Assembly (NCBI GenBank): GCA_037957365.1
Contig: JARHVA010008357.1
Span: forward strand, 46,001 to 110,000
Source of the DNA: Torreya grandis
Taxonomy: Eukaryota > Streptophyta > Pinopsida > Cupressales > Taxaceae
DNA length: 64,000 bases
Reading direction: 5' to 3'
The stretch's first letter is position 1. Each line of letters opens with the position of its first letter. Of the stretch, positions 1-13,254 are shown in pieces. The notes beneath the pieces are model-generated. The model was not told where the DNA came from and searched no databases. It saw only the letters and a program-made list of their open reading frames with translations. The translations under genes were made by a program, and so were the position numbers.

Positions 1-3000
1 AGCCATACTAATATGTATGAACTATCAACAAGGAAGTTAAGTTTGTAAAATTTTAAAACTCGAGCTTTTTAGTAGAAGAGAGACACACTATTAATACAAT
101 CCATGTGGAGGGTTAAATGACTAATCACAAATTTTAAGACGGTAAAATAATATACTTAAGTATTATAAAGTTTGGAGGCAATCCTAAAAAGGTCAAAAGG
201 AAAAGGAAAAAGGAAAAGGCATGTTGAAGTCAAAAGGTAAAAAGGGGTAAAATAAACAAGTCTTGCCATTTCTAATTTTTTGTTTGTGTTGAAGAACTCC
301 ATGGATGAAAATTATTGTAGGGTTTGTGAGGCCAAGGTGGGCCATTCCAAGCATATTCTCCAAATGGCCATGGATCCTTCTTTTCTTTTATCAAATTTGG
401 AATATTCTAATGAAATCATTACAAATCAAAGGGTATTCTTTGGCATACACAAGGAAAAGGGCAACCAGCTAGAAGTTTTTAGCTATGCAAATCATTAATG
501 GGAGATCAAGGATAGGTAGTTATTTGAATCATTCCCTTGCAAGGCATGAGCTTCCAAGCATGACAAAGGGAATATTATAGTTGGAAACATATTGTTAAAA
601 TATTTTGGGTGAGAAATGTATACAAAAATAGGGATTATCCAATTTTCAAAGGTTATTTTTGGTTTTCTTAGGTCTTAGGCTCTTTCAAATTTTAGGATCC
701 TTGATTTGTGTATTTTGTCTCTCTTGCCAAAGTGGTTTCAGTTGTAAAACAACTAGTAAGCTCTAAGAGCATGTACATATCTCTTCTATAGCAGAGAAAA
801 ACCACCATGATTATCCCCATGATCACATTCTAAGCAATGATGTATGTTAGATTTGCTTGCAATTTAATGGAAAATAAATGTGATTTCTATTGTATTTTTT
901 CAATGAAATGTAATAATGTATTCTACATGCTCTACTAATTGGGTATTTAGTTTATGCTTATCAATCTTGGTAGTTATTTTGGGCACAAATCTAAGTTGTA
1001 AATACCTTTTTTCATTGCTGATTTGGACATGTGTTGTTGACAACCTTTTAAGGGCACCCTGGGTTTATGAATCTGACAAGATAAAGTGTTTGATTCTCTA
1101 TTTGGATTGTATGATTTGTATTTTTAAAAATCATTTAAATATTTTCATCGTATTAGCACCAATGGATGCACCTCATTTTAGGTAATTTCCTTATATTATC
1201 TTTCATTCTTCTACATTTTTTGTAAATGAGTGATGTCATATCTGTTGAAGGAAGTTTTTCTATTTTAAAACCTCTAAACCACTCTTTTATAAATACCTAA
1301 CTCATCTTAACTTCCCTACCTTGAATATAATATACCATGTTGACTATATTAAGTGTTATATACCTACATATGCATAAATATTACATATCTAAAATGTGTC
1401 TATAGTTTTTTCTTTGAAGCCCAGCATTGCATTCTTCCATTTGACCCTAAATTATAAGTTTCTTTTGAAATGAAGTTTATAGTCATATTTACATCTGTCT
1501 TTTGTAGCTTGTGTCTAATTTAGATCATTTTCCCATCCCATGTGACAACTCTTCCCAAGTGCAAGAGGTGTACAACTAGGAACCAACACACCCATCACTA
1601 GAATGCATGTACAACTTGCATTATAATTTGTTTGTTTTTTGTAATATTGTGATCTATTAGGGTCCCTGATAAGTACTAGGTCCTTAACAACATTGATCGT
1701 GAACATAAGACCCTAGAAAACTATTTTCCTTAACCATTTATATGTTCATGAACATTGATCATGATGAAACTTGATAACTTTTGGTTGGCTTACAAGCTCA
1801 CAAGGGAAAATAAATTAGGACACAGTGTGTTTTATTTTATGTTATGGTGCTAATAAATGGTGATAGATGGTTTTGAACCATCAAGTAGCATCCCTTAGAT
1901 TGAATGAAGATGCAGGTCAATCTACATGGTGATATGTGATTTCCTCATAAGCTAAAAATCTCCTTTGCTATAATGACCTTAGCTAAAATATATGAAATTA
2001 TGACCAATGCATGATTGTCAAAATGAAATCTCATATTAACTTGTAACATCACATTCCTTAGGAACTATGAAAACTTTCCTTTTAACTTGATAGTATATAA
2101 GTGTGTGAAATCATGATGCATGGCATAAAAGAGCCAAGTCAACCTTATGCCTTAGAAAAACTTGAGAAACATTTCATTGTAATGAAATTATGATGCATGG
2201 CATGATCAACTGACTAATCATGAAATGTATGATAAACAAAGTAATGATGAAAACATGAAAACTAGAAATTTATGAAATAATATGAAGTCCTATGATAATT
2301 TAGTGACCAAACACTTTGAAAATTGGCTAAGTTATTGACCAAAATAGCACAAGATAAATTTTAGGCCTAGAAACTAAACAAAGATACATGCAAATAAGCA
2401 CAAATAAGTGTGAAATCACGTGACTAAGATAGATATTAGATTATTATAGGATTGGATACGTATAAAGATAACCAAGACATGCCAATTTTGATGCCAGTAT
2501 ACTAAGGAAGGAACAATGTCGATGTTGATAACATGTGAATGAGTCAAACATATGTATCCAATGAAAATGAAATAAATAAATTCTAAATTCAACAACACAC
2601 ATTTGAAAAAAACACCAATGACCCATGTCATATACATAAAACTAAGTCCTTTGATGTAGAAGTATCCAAAGGTATGTACAAGTTTGCATTAATGAAAAAC
2701 TTAGTGGTGTGTGTTACCTTACATTTTTTTTTGTTGGGTATGCAACCTTGTTATATTGATCTTGATAATATTTACTAATGATGTTGCAAAATTATTCCTT
2801 TGTCTCGAAATAGTGCATATATTTTATTTTGTTTTTATTAGTCTACATGGATTGTTAAGACAAACATTTGAAAAGAATAATTATTCAACACAGTTAATAA
2901 TTGGATGATGATTTTTTTCTAGGTCATATTACCTAAAAATTAAAATATATTTATTATATTTCATATAATTTAGAGTTACAATGTTAATGTAGTTTTCGAT

Positions 3001-3780
3001 TTAGTTAGTCTATGTCATATGTTTAGTCTATGACACTTGGCAAGTGGGTTCATTTACACCATAGTAAATTGGATCCTTAAATTTTGTTAAATGATGTGAA
3101 ATTAAGATTAAAATATTTATTTAAAATTTAATATCAATTTTAATTATATAGATAAATTTATGATAATTTTGGTGACTATCATTCAACCTAAAAATGTCAC
3201 TTGAGGACCTAAGAGCAATAGTTTGGTTATTTAATAAATAAATACTTAGGTAGATAATATATTTATAGGTTCTTGGTATTTTAATATTAATCATACATTA
3301 CATGTATATAATTTTGAAATGGTAAGGCATTAATGTTTGATAGTTATGAGTGATTTGTTTACTTTGTGATGCATGAAGGGTGGTGATACTGACAATTTAG
3401 CATTTAATCCAAAAAATGAATACTTCCAAACTCTTGTACATTATATTTAGGTCAAGTAATTTTAAGAAACACTAAATAAATATTGGGATGTAAATTTAAT
3501 ATTTTATTTATATAAGGAATCCATTTTTGGAGAGGAGGTGAGATGTGTATGAGAAGAACATTTTAGGAGAAGAATAATAAATTGTATCCATCCAGGAAGG
3601 ACTGTATGAGAGCCTATAACTCTTTCATGTAATGAAATAAACATATCAAGGCAAATATGTGTTATTAAGTGTGATCTTGAGTGTGTATTCCATTTTAATG
3701 CTTTCAATATGAATTCAAATAATATGATGTGTTAAGTGTGTCAAGTCTGGGTATGTGTTATGTAGTTCCATGTTATTAAC
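1..3780. other. AT-rich intergenic DNA, no gene recognised
   Basis: No open frame here shows a domain, splice structure or codon pattern that I recognise. The longest frames, 280-498 and 916-1,185 on +, are short and contain no known motif. A near-identical 20-bp direct repeat containing GATGCATGGCAT occurs at 2,107-2,126 and 2,184-2,203, 77 bp apart, perhaps the remnant of a short tandem repeat. The stretch is probably decayed transposable-element DNA, but I could not assign it. Confidence 0.5.
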
Positions 3781-6700
3781 CTTAAAATCTAGAGATAAAG
3801 GTAGTCCTTAAGTAGACCCTCTCTCTTTTTATTAGATCAAGGTTTTTTATTTATGGGTGTTGTTGAGTTTTTAAGGTTCTTGTATGATTTAGTTTCAGGT
3901 TGTTAAAAGAAGTCTATTGAGTGAGATAGAAGTTGTGAAAATGAATCCTACATAATAGTGAGGATAAGTTTGCTACATATATGAGAAAAGTCTTAAAAGT
4001 GCTGAGAAAGTGTGTGAGGATATTATTTTGAGTCTATTTCAAGTTATGAAAGAGAAGCATGTTAGTTGATGAAAGATAGAATATGAAGAAGGAATAACAC
4101 AAGGAGTAAAATATTTGAGACAAATGTTTAAGCAATTCAAAGAAATATTATAAATAATGAAGACTAGACAAAGTGGAGATGTTGTAGCTATGAGTGAATA
4201 TCATGAATAAGAGAAGATTATGGGGTTGTTTTCCTTGTAATAAAATTTAGATGTATTGGAGAAAGGATCAGTTGGAATCTAAAAGAGACCAACATAGATC
4301 ATGGTGAAGGAAATAGGTAAGTTCACTAGTAATGCCATTTTTATTGTGGTAAAGAGATCCCAAATAATATTTTAAAATGGGTAGTGTAATTAAAATTTAT
4401 TTTTGAAGATGATATTATTAAAGACCCAATCAAATTAAAGACTACATGCAATCATTTGTGTCGATATGGAAGTATATATTAGATAGATATCCAAGAGAAG
4501 AGACAAGGGAAAGGAAATAAGAAGTAGCTAGTATAATGTTTCCAAGTTGAATGGCCATTGTTTACAAAACAAAATTCATAAAGAGTGAATGAATAAGATT
4601 CATGTGTTGAGACTTGAGAGAGAATAAAATAAGAAGCTTTCCATGAAATATAATATGAGACATAATTTTATATGTGAGAAACTCAAATCTACTTTGATAA
4701 GTAGCAAGGAGAAGGATATATGTGTGGAGAAGAAGATTATCTTGAAATAAAACAAGAAGTTCAGGTTTCCATTTGAGATTATTAAAAATAATTTCAAAAA
4801 TAGTGAGGATGAAAGTTGTGAGAAGCACAAATTTGTTTTCCAAAACAACAAGGAGAAATATATTTATGAGCATTTCTTATAGGAAGGAATACTCATGCAA
4901 GAGGATATAGAGGTGATATTTTTTTAACCAAAAGAATGAGACCCCTATATTTGAAGATAATAAGGAATTTGTGATATCCCATAAGTGGGAATAATAATAA
5001 TCATCCTTGGTAAGTGAAGGAAATGAATTTTTATTGTATATTTTTTTGGGTAGAAGGGTTGAGGACAACCAAGGAAAGCTACATGTGTCTTTTAAGGAAA
5101 TAATATAGGTGAAAGAAGAGATAATAAATGAGGAATTGCTTATTATCAGGAAAGAACAAATAGAGGTGGAAAAGTGAAAGCTAATGCACATGAGGAGAGT
5201 ATGATTTCAAACCATCCATTTCCAAGACAATAAAATAGAATGAATGATGAACAAAGAATAGAAAACATATAGTTTCCTAAAAATAGGCCTTTGTGAGTCC
5301 ATCATGAAGGATAAATCTATGAGAATACTATAAGAAACAAAGAATATTTGTACATGTCCTTGAGGTGAGATGAATATCTATAAAAAGTGTTTGTGGGAAC
5401 TATCAACTCCTTATATGCTTGTGAAATTTGTAGTTCCAATAGAGATGGTGATAAATATGGTGTACATTTTTCTACCAAAAGGACTGAAGGATGAAAGTGG
5501 TGTTTCATATATGGAAGTAACCCATGTAGATATTTGAGGAGAAACTTGTGAGTTATATTAGGATGGATTACATAAGTTAAATATTAAAATCTACATTGAA
5601 TTTGATAATATTTGACAAAAAATAAAAAGTATAGTATTCAATAAATTATTTAAACATCATGAAAATTTTCATTTTAAAGGTGTCAATTTCCACCAAAAAT
5701 TCACCTTTATACATTAATTGTCGAAAAATACATATAAATAAGTTTCAAATCATAAAATTGACCATTCAAATGTGTTTGGAATGTCAGAAAACATATATAT
5801 TTATTGGTCACACCTCTGCATAAAATATTCCTAGAAATAAATGTCATAAAAAAACATGTCACAAGTGTCTAAAATGATGCAATTACACCATTTTTACTCT
5901 ATTACATTTAATTTTATACTTAAAATAATATTTCAAAAAAGTTTCCTTTCTTTTGAAAAAGTAATTTTAACCCAAAGCATCACCATCTTTAAGAATATCT
6001 CACAAATATGTTTCACCAATTTCTTTACAATCATTTTAAAGAAATGCAAGGAGGCTCTTGTATTTACATTATAAGTTACATCTATGTTGAAAACAAAAAA
6101 CAAAAAAATACATGTATGTAATAATTCACTCACACTTTTATTCAATAATTTTCACATGTAAATTTTTTGTTTACTTGGGTGGATGCCACTAAACATTTTG
6201 ACAAGGAAAAATCAAATTTGAATATTTTGATGTGCGATAGTGTTCTGAAACTATATTAATTCTATGTAATTCTCCATATGCACATAGATCTACTTCAAAC
6301 CTGCCTAGAAAACTATACAAACACCATAGATAATGATTGAGGTCGTACACACATAATTATATATGATTTTTAAGCTTTTAAAATAAATTTAGATTAATGT
6401 TGTAATGGATGGGATGCCATTACTACATATGAAGGTGGTACAAGTCCAACCATGGGTTTTAATTGTTTACATAACAACTTAAATTGATTTTCAATCTATG
6501 TAACTAATTTAAAAAGACATCAAAATGTCATGAAAAATTATGTTCAACTTTGGAAGGTTTTACCATTCATAAACCAATGTTCAAAATCTGCAAATGCCAC
6601 ACAAACGGTATTTTAGAGTATATAAAACAATCACTAGATATCTACAAAGATTGGACTATATTTAACAAATAGATAACTATTTTTCTTAGGTAAGAATTCA

Positions 6701-6953
6701 TACAAAGGCATTATAATATAGGTTTTTAGTATTTTTAACACATATGTCATATGTTTTGGAGATGAATAAATTAACAAATTCAATATGTAATACCTTATTT
6801 TATTTTATTAATCTTGTAACAAGTTTCCAATCCTCCTTCAAATTTATTCCATAATTGTTTTCACATTATTTTCCATATGAGCTTAAACTTTACTCACAAC
6901 TCACTTTCTTCTAGGTTTACATTCACCAATAGTTTTCTAACTAGATCTGATAT
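3781..6953. other. AT-rich DNA, purine-biased on + strand, unassigned
   Basis: About 3,900-5,560 is purine-rich on the + strand, which is why serine- and leucine-rich frames appear on the minus strand. None of them resembles a known protein. 5,560-6,950 is plain AT-rich DNA with no recognisable gene. It may be eroded LTR-retrotransposon sequence. Confidence 0.45.
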
Positions 6954-7233
6954 TGTCAGAGTGGTTCACAATCAAAGATCAAGAATAGATAACTATGAAT
7001 GCATGAATAAAAATCATGTTGTAGAAGTGAAATCAAACATGAGAAAATAAAAATTGCATAAATATTTGTTAATCAAAATAGATTTATCAAATGTACATAT
7101 ATAGTTGGAAGATAGACATTTCTTCACATCCTCATGAATGTAAGATTATATTTTTAAATGACCTAAAATAAAACCTAAGGAAACTAAATAACATGTGTAG
7201 GGAAAAACCATTAAATATAATAAAAACATAACA
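6954..7233 (-). repeat. Copia-like LTR (minus orientation)
   Basis: Read on the minus strand, a TG...CA-bounded segment of 280 bp starts TGTTATG at 7,233 and ends TGACA at 6,954. It is preceded by a polypurine tract and followed at once by ATATCAGATC, which resembles the usual plant initiator-Met primer-binding site (TGGTATCAGAGC). The LTR is therefore flanked on one side by a 3'-end signal and on the other by a 5'-end signal, as in two elements sharing one LTR. The partner LTR was not located. The assignment rests on boundary signals only. Confidence 0.45.
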
Positions 7234-7242
7234 CTCCCCCTT
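7234..7242 (-). other. Polypurine tract of copia-like element
   Basis: On the minus strand AAGGGGGAG immediately precedes TGTTATG. This is the classical plant Ty1/copia arrangement of polypurine tract followed by the 3' LTR. The preceding minus-strand frame (7,414-7,478) reads QVEDIIIDIV, loosely like the C-terminal RNase H end of copia polyproteins (QVADIFTKPL). That similarity is weak. Confidence 0.5.
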
Positions 7243-7339
7243 AAGTATAACTTAGGTGGGTGGAGAAGTGGGTCTTGGCTGCAAGGACTAATAAGGTACC
7301 AAATTACATGAAAATATCCCAAAAGAATAGAGAGGACCC

Positions 7340-7341
<2 letters not shown>

Positions 7342-7413
<72 letters not shown>
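7342..7413. repeat. (GA)36 dinucleotide microsatellite
   Basis: A perfect GA/CT array of about 72 bp, directly upstream (in element orientation) of the copia-like polypurine tract. The alternating Ser-Leu frame it creates on the minus strand is an artefact of the repeat. Confidence 0.97.
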
Positions 7414-7418
<5 letters not shown>

Positions 7419-7479
7419 TAGGTCCCCCAAAATATGAACAATGTCAATGATGATATCCTCTACTTGATTAAATTTCAAC

Positions 7480-9158
7480 TGAATTGAATAATGTTTCTTT
7501 CATTTTCCAAAGGAAGAATAAAATAATTTATCTAAAAATATATCCATTACATGATGGAATATGAAGGTAGTAATATGAATATCTCTGAATACGGTCCTAT
7601 TTTAAAGTGTGTCACATGTATTGCAAGATCATGCACAATAACTTAAGGTAATGCTATTGAATTATACCTATCAAAATATTGGCATGGAATATTCACTGAA
7701 ATAATATCCATGTGAAGTGAAGATCATGTCTCAACAACCCTCAAATCTAATATTATCTATCAGACCAATATTATCTATCATCTCATTATTCAGAAAAATT
7801 GTATGTGGTACCATAATTAAAATCAAATCACACCAATTAAATCCATATTTTAAAATTATTATAAATTTAAAATACTCTCCTCCTTTTCTAGTTTCAACAT
7901 TACATATTCAGCATGAGAGTCTATCGACATTATGGATATATACACGATTGATTGATAGAGCACTCTCCTCGTCTACTTTTGATATATTTTTATTCACATC
8001 ATTTATTACACTTCCATCACTACAAACAAAAATTATGTCATAATTCATCACATCTTAATCATGTACTCATATCATTTACCTCTACCTTATCCTTTGAATC
8101 ATTTACCTCTTATATAACTTCATCTATGTCTTTGTTAAATATTGTTACTTAGATAAGTACTTTTTCCTTTTTATTACACATAATGACCTATCCTAATATT
8201 TATTTATCCTTTTGTATGCATAAAATTTTCTTTCTCTTGAACTACAACTTATTATTTTTGATGACAGCGTCTCCTTAACCTTCAGAACACACTAATAGCC
8301 TTATTTAATTGAATGCATTGAAATCATTCCAAATTCATTTTCAATTTAAGTTTTCAATCCATTTACATACATTGATATCTTCCTCATTCCATCTTCAACA
8401 AGACCCAATTTTATATTAATTCTAAAAAACTCATCAGTGCAATACTTTATAATCAACTCATTTTTCTCAATTTATGAAGTCTCTTGAATAAACTTAACTT
8501 GTAATCATAAGGTTAAATCATAGATTTTAATTTTTACAAGTAGTATATACCATGCCTTTAATTTATAATTTCCTCTTATAATTATTTATTTTTTCACATG
8601 CTCCCACCAAAAGGATGCACATCCTTTCAAATTCATACATGAAAAACTCACTTTGTTAAAATCTTCCATCCAATCATAATCAAAGTATTTCTATAACATA
8701 GTGATCTAATCAATAAGTTATTTAGGACACAAGATACCAAAATAAATAGGTTAATATAACTCAACATCCTACAATGAATCATAATAATCTATTATTTTTT
8801 TCATTTACTATATCTTCTACTCGAAACTGACTACTTCCTCTATGTCCTCATTTTCATTTTCATAATACATTGAAAATAATTTACATTATGTGGTCTCCAT
8901 TACCTTTAAACATGTCTAAAATCATATCATTAAATTATTTAATTATTTAATTCTTATCTCTTTGAGTGATATTGGTGCTTTCTAAAATAAAATTCCTCTA
9001 TGTCACATTTATTTTCCTTGAATATAGAGAAACTAATATCCTTTATACATAAGACTCTAATAATTAGAATATGCCTTAAATTATTTTATCCACACTTAAA
9101 AATGTGTAAAATAGATGGATTCAATATTAGGTGCACACACTCATATGCAAGGACAAGC
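7480..9158 (-). pseudogene. Degenerate Ty3/gypsy gag region (minus strand)
   Basis: The minus strand around 8,240-8,640 translates in broken frames to a retrotransposon Gag core, including a W-W-E-H-V-K-like stretch (CASFWWEHVKK) near 8,600-8,630. In this family that stretch lies in the Retrotrans_gag domain. The same block recurs in order at about 34,650-34,990, where the boundary phrase CTCCCACCA is also shared, so the two are copies of one family. Frames are closed by stops and shifts everywhere. 7,480-8,200 is too decayed to subdivide. Confidence 0.55.
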
Positions 9159-9172
9159 TTTCTCTGATACAT
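9159..9172 (-). other. Degenerate primer-binding site
   Basis: The minus strand reads ATGTATCAGAGAAAGC, close to the plant tRNA-iMet primer-binding motif TGGTATCAGAGC. It lies between the LTR (higher coordinates) and the gag remnant (lower coordinates), as expected for a minus-oriented element. Confidence 0.45.
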
Positions 9173-9174
9173 AT

Positions 9175-10667
9175 TCATCTAGTCCTAGTTAAGGAGTACA
9201 TGAAAGACATATGTATTCTATGCAGCTGGAAAAAATCACACAAGTAATACACTAAACTACAACCATCTACGTACAAAATAATGAAACAATAATTATTTAA
9301 TAGATGAAAATGAGGAAATACATCTTACACTCACATGTGCATATATTTTCACTACACATTAAAATATGTGTACATTATTTGAGAAGTTTCATATGAGATG
9401 TATTATATCTCATCTCTCCAATTAGATATATGACTTGAATAAATCTCTTCTTGAACAAATTTTTTATTCTCTAAGGTTTAATTATTATTTTAGATCTTGC
9501 TCTATATATTTTTAACATTTAGTATTTTTAGAGTTACTCTTAATCTTCCTTCTAATAAAAAATATGTAATAACATATATCATCTCCACTCTCTATCAATC
9601 TTCAGGTGATCTTAATTTTCTCCTAATCTCTATCCTTTTCATAACAATGGACACACATTATATAGTGATGCAGTCACATTTAGGTGTCTCAATTAATAAA
9701 TGTATTATACCATGCAACCCAAAGAATAGACAACCAAATATGAAAATAAATGCAAAAAAAACATCATATCTTTACTCAATTTTAACAACACATCATTACA
9801 ACTTGCACATAATATTCATAACACAACAATCTCTAATGATATGCATTGTAATATAAGATCCTCATATCTATAATATGATTTATATCCTCAAGATTTACCA
9901 ATTTATAAATCAAGAATAAGGGATTGTTTATATATGCATGAATTTCACTTAAAATAATACTTAGCAACCCAATAAAATTGTTAAATATTTCTAACACATC
10001 ACTATGGACCACAAATATTAAATGCTAATTATCATTCCTTAACACACTAAAAAATCATAGCATAAGACATCAAGGACAATAACATCATAAAGTGATATAA
10101 AATCAATCCTTAACAACATTTTTTGACTTAAATAATTAATTACAAATAATTAGGAACTGTAATGTCTATTTCTCCATAAAACATCATAAGAACATATGCA
10201 ACCATACCAAACTATTCATAAGAGAAGTCACATGAATGTTGAAACCTCATAGGTCTATGTTTTAAAACATAACAACCAAAGGCTACATTGAAGACTCTAT
10301 TTACAATTATCCTCATTTTTGCATTGTTACACATCAATGTCATAAATATGACATCAAAAGATTACATTGGATCTCACATGGTACTAAAAATTGACACTAG
10401 TGTTAAACTTAACAAATACATTAAAGTTAATTTTCAAAAAGGTTCACAAAAAATTACAAACTAATCCAAACCATGTGAACCATTAATAACTACACAAGAA
10501 AATACAAATTACTGGCATATATAAATATAGTGTAAAATAAAACAAGTAAACTTTTGCACAACTCAAGATTTAGTAAGGCACAAAATTACTTATTTTTTAC
10601 TAAATGTTAGACCACATTTTTCTTTGTTGATGTAGGAATACAATTGAAATTATATTCTCCTACATCA
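9175..10667 (-). repeat. LTR of minus-strand Ty3/gypsy element (copy 1)
   Basis: The minus strand begins TGATGTAGGAG at 10,667 and runs to the primer-binding site near 9,172. It aligns in order with the LTR at 35,516-36,707; shared phrases include the terminal TGATGYAGGAG and the block around 9,840-10,080 versus 35,690-35,930. At about 1.5 kb it is longer than the 1.19-kb copy 2, presumably through indels. On its upstream side (element sense) lies pol, on the downstream side gag. It therefore acts as the 3' LTR of one element and the 5' LTR of another. Confidence 0.55.
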
Positions 10668-12370
10668 TACACCTTGAGTAACAAAATAGACACAAGCTCC
10701 TATTCATACATCCTTTAAGATTTATGGTAGTGAGATTTCATATTTTGTAGTTTTTTATGTGTTTATTCATTTTTCATCTTCTAATCTTCATCCTTTCCAC
10801 TTTTGAAAAAAATAATTATGTACTCATTTTTCATGTTTTCTTACTAAATTTCATGTCAATAATCACCTCCACTTCCTTACATTCTTTCTTAAGCATAAAC
10901 ACTCTCTAATATACATATTTAAAATATTCAAGTTTGATTTTAATTATCTACTCTTCATGTTACAAATAAAAATCTGCCATGTTAAAAATAGGAATTATTC
11001 CAATTTAATGAAGTGACTCTATCTCATATGCATTTTGTAAAAACTTTTCCGACACTCAACATGGCCTAGATTTCTTCCACTTTCACTTATTGCATGTTCC
11101 TTTCATAAATCTCTCTTTCCTCAAGTCTGCTAAAACCATGTCTCCAACTTGATATTAAACTTACCTTATCCCAATATTTATGCACTATTTTTAGAATAAA
11201 ATGCTTCTCTCCAGTTGCTTCCACACTTCTTGACCTCAATCACACATATAAATAGAAAAATAATTTTCTTTGTCACTTTTTATTCCTCCATCTATGATGC
11301 CATGTGATTCTATAAATATTCTTGGTATTCGTGCATAAAAATCTGACATGGTGTCCTCCAAGTAATCTTACTTATTGGATTACTATAAGAAAACTTATTT
11401 TGTGTTATAATTGAATCCCACATTCCTATTTTTCCTTTATTCAAAAATCAAAATTTTGATTCTAAAACTTTTATTTACTACCTCCATATGTCCATCTATC
11501 TGAGGATGATATGTAGAAGTGAGATACTACATGATGTTCAAATTATTCCATAAATGGCTAAAGAATCTAACATCTCTAAACCATGCATCCTTACAATCTC
11601 CCTAAAAAACAAGTTAGCAATGTTTGTCACATCACTAGTCTTATTACAAGCCAAAAATGTGTCATTTTTGAGAATATAACAACTACCAAAATTTATAAGA
11701 CATATCCTCTTTATGTTATAGGAAACTAGAAAATAAAATCCATGCTTATGTCCTACCATGGGCTATTTGGAATAGGAAAAACTTGATACAAACTTGCATT
11801 ATTAATTTTCCCTTTTTTATAGATAAAAAAATATCTACTCCTAAGAAAAATAAATCACATTTGTTTTTATCCATGGTTAAAAATAGTTTTTTGCTACTTG
11901 TGTTTAAAACTTTTCTTAATCAAAATTACATGATAAACATTCATTATGTTTCTTTGTAATCAATTTATTTCATAAACTATCAGTGTAAACAATTTTCCTC
12001 CTTTGTACAATAAACCTCTTGATCAAAATAATCTAATGATGGTGTCCTGGCACCACTCATTTACTCTACACATTACTTCCATGCTTATTGAAAATACTCA
12101 TCATTTTCATACTTTTCCTTCATAAGATCAAATCATATTACTTCCACTCTAAATTCTTTTAATAATAGGAATCTATGGTCGACACATCTATAACTTTGTT
12201 TGAATTTCCATTCCCATGCTTCAACAAAAATAAATAGTTATTTAGGAAATAAACCATATTTATATGTCATTCATTCAACTTGTCTTAATTTCTTATGAGT
12301 TGTAACACTTGACTATTTATATACAAAAAAATTCCTTATAAAATTGATAATGTCTCCACTTATTGCGTTC
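10668..12370 (-). pseudogene. Ty3/gypsy integrase and RNase H remnant (minus)
   Basis: Read on the minus strand, 12,000-12,370 gives RNase H end signatures: a KHGNGNSNKVIDVST stretch matching the usual KHK-x-NKVADALSR block, then DYFDQEVY matching the DYFLQDG spacer. 11,538-11,759 gives integrase core sequence containing ANLFFREIVRMHGL, the segment before the second catalytic Asp of gypsy integrases. The following SDRD motif is not readable. 11,000-11,400 holds the integrase C-terminal end. Stops and frameshifts make the region non-functional. Downstream in element sense lies the LTR at 9,175-10,667. Confidence 0.65.
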
Positions 12371-13250
12371 CTGTAAAATTATATAAAAATCATACTCATA
12401 TATTGTATAATTACATTTCACATACTTTAAGATCTCACTAAAATATGAAATAATGAAATAATTTTTCCTTTATGACATAATAATGCAACTATTATTAAGC
12501 CACTATCATTGTAATTAATGTGACCTCAAACCACAACACACCCTTCCTCACAATTTAACCTATGAACTCATTAACACAATCAAGATATCCTTATTAATCT
12601 CCTCATAAATACTTATTAATTTACATTAATCAACAATAATCCATTACAATTCCATAGCTTTCAATAAATCTTTACATTTCCATAAGCCATGCCTTCAATG
12701 CATGCCTTCACACAATATTCTATCTCTCACTTACGAACTTCACCTACACTAGCCAAGGAGGTTTACAAAGGCATCCCACAAGCCCTTTCACATTAACTCA
12801 CCAATTCTATCCTAGCCTAACTAACCAAGCAATGAATACAAACATTTATAAAATTTTCTTTGAGGAAAATAACAAAAAGGGGCCTAAGATGGTTCCAAAC
12901 CTTCACATGGGGAAGTCTCCCACTAAGAATACATGATATTTCCAATAATTCCATGCAAGCTAGGAATAATGCCAAATAATAACAAATAGTAACATCAAGA
13001 ATAGTGTCCTTGACACCTCACCAAGGTGACTAGTGTCTCCACATCATCAAGAGGCCTCATCACCATCTTGCATTATCACCTACCATGTCATCATGAGTAG
13101 TACCAATGAATAGTGTTACATGAATAGTGTAGCATAAATAGTAATTTCCTAGCACATCAATAATCTATGTGAAATGTTTCACCAAAATCTAGAAATGCCA
13201 AAACTAGATAATTATTTACTTATATCTTCAATTGATGGAAACTAAATTAT
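12371..13250 (-). other. Unassigned insert in gypsy pol, LTR-like
   Basis: This block separates the RT C-terminus from RNase H and has no coding similarity. It is less AT-rich than its surroundings and carries repeated AATAGTGT phrases (about 13,000-13,150). Its size (about 0.8 kb) and position suggest a solo LTR inserted into the older element. I could not fix its ends or a target-site duplication. Confidence 0.35.
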
Positions 13251-13254
13251 ACTT

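Noticed and set aside
7146..7478. 110-codon Ser-Leu repeat frame on the minus strand
   Set aside because: It is the (GA)36 array plus LTR/polypurine sequence of a copia-like element.
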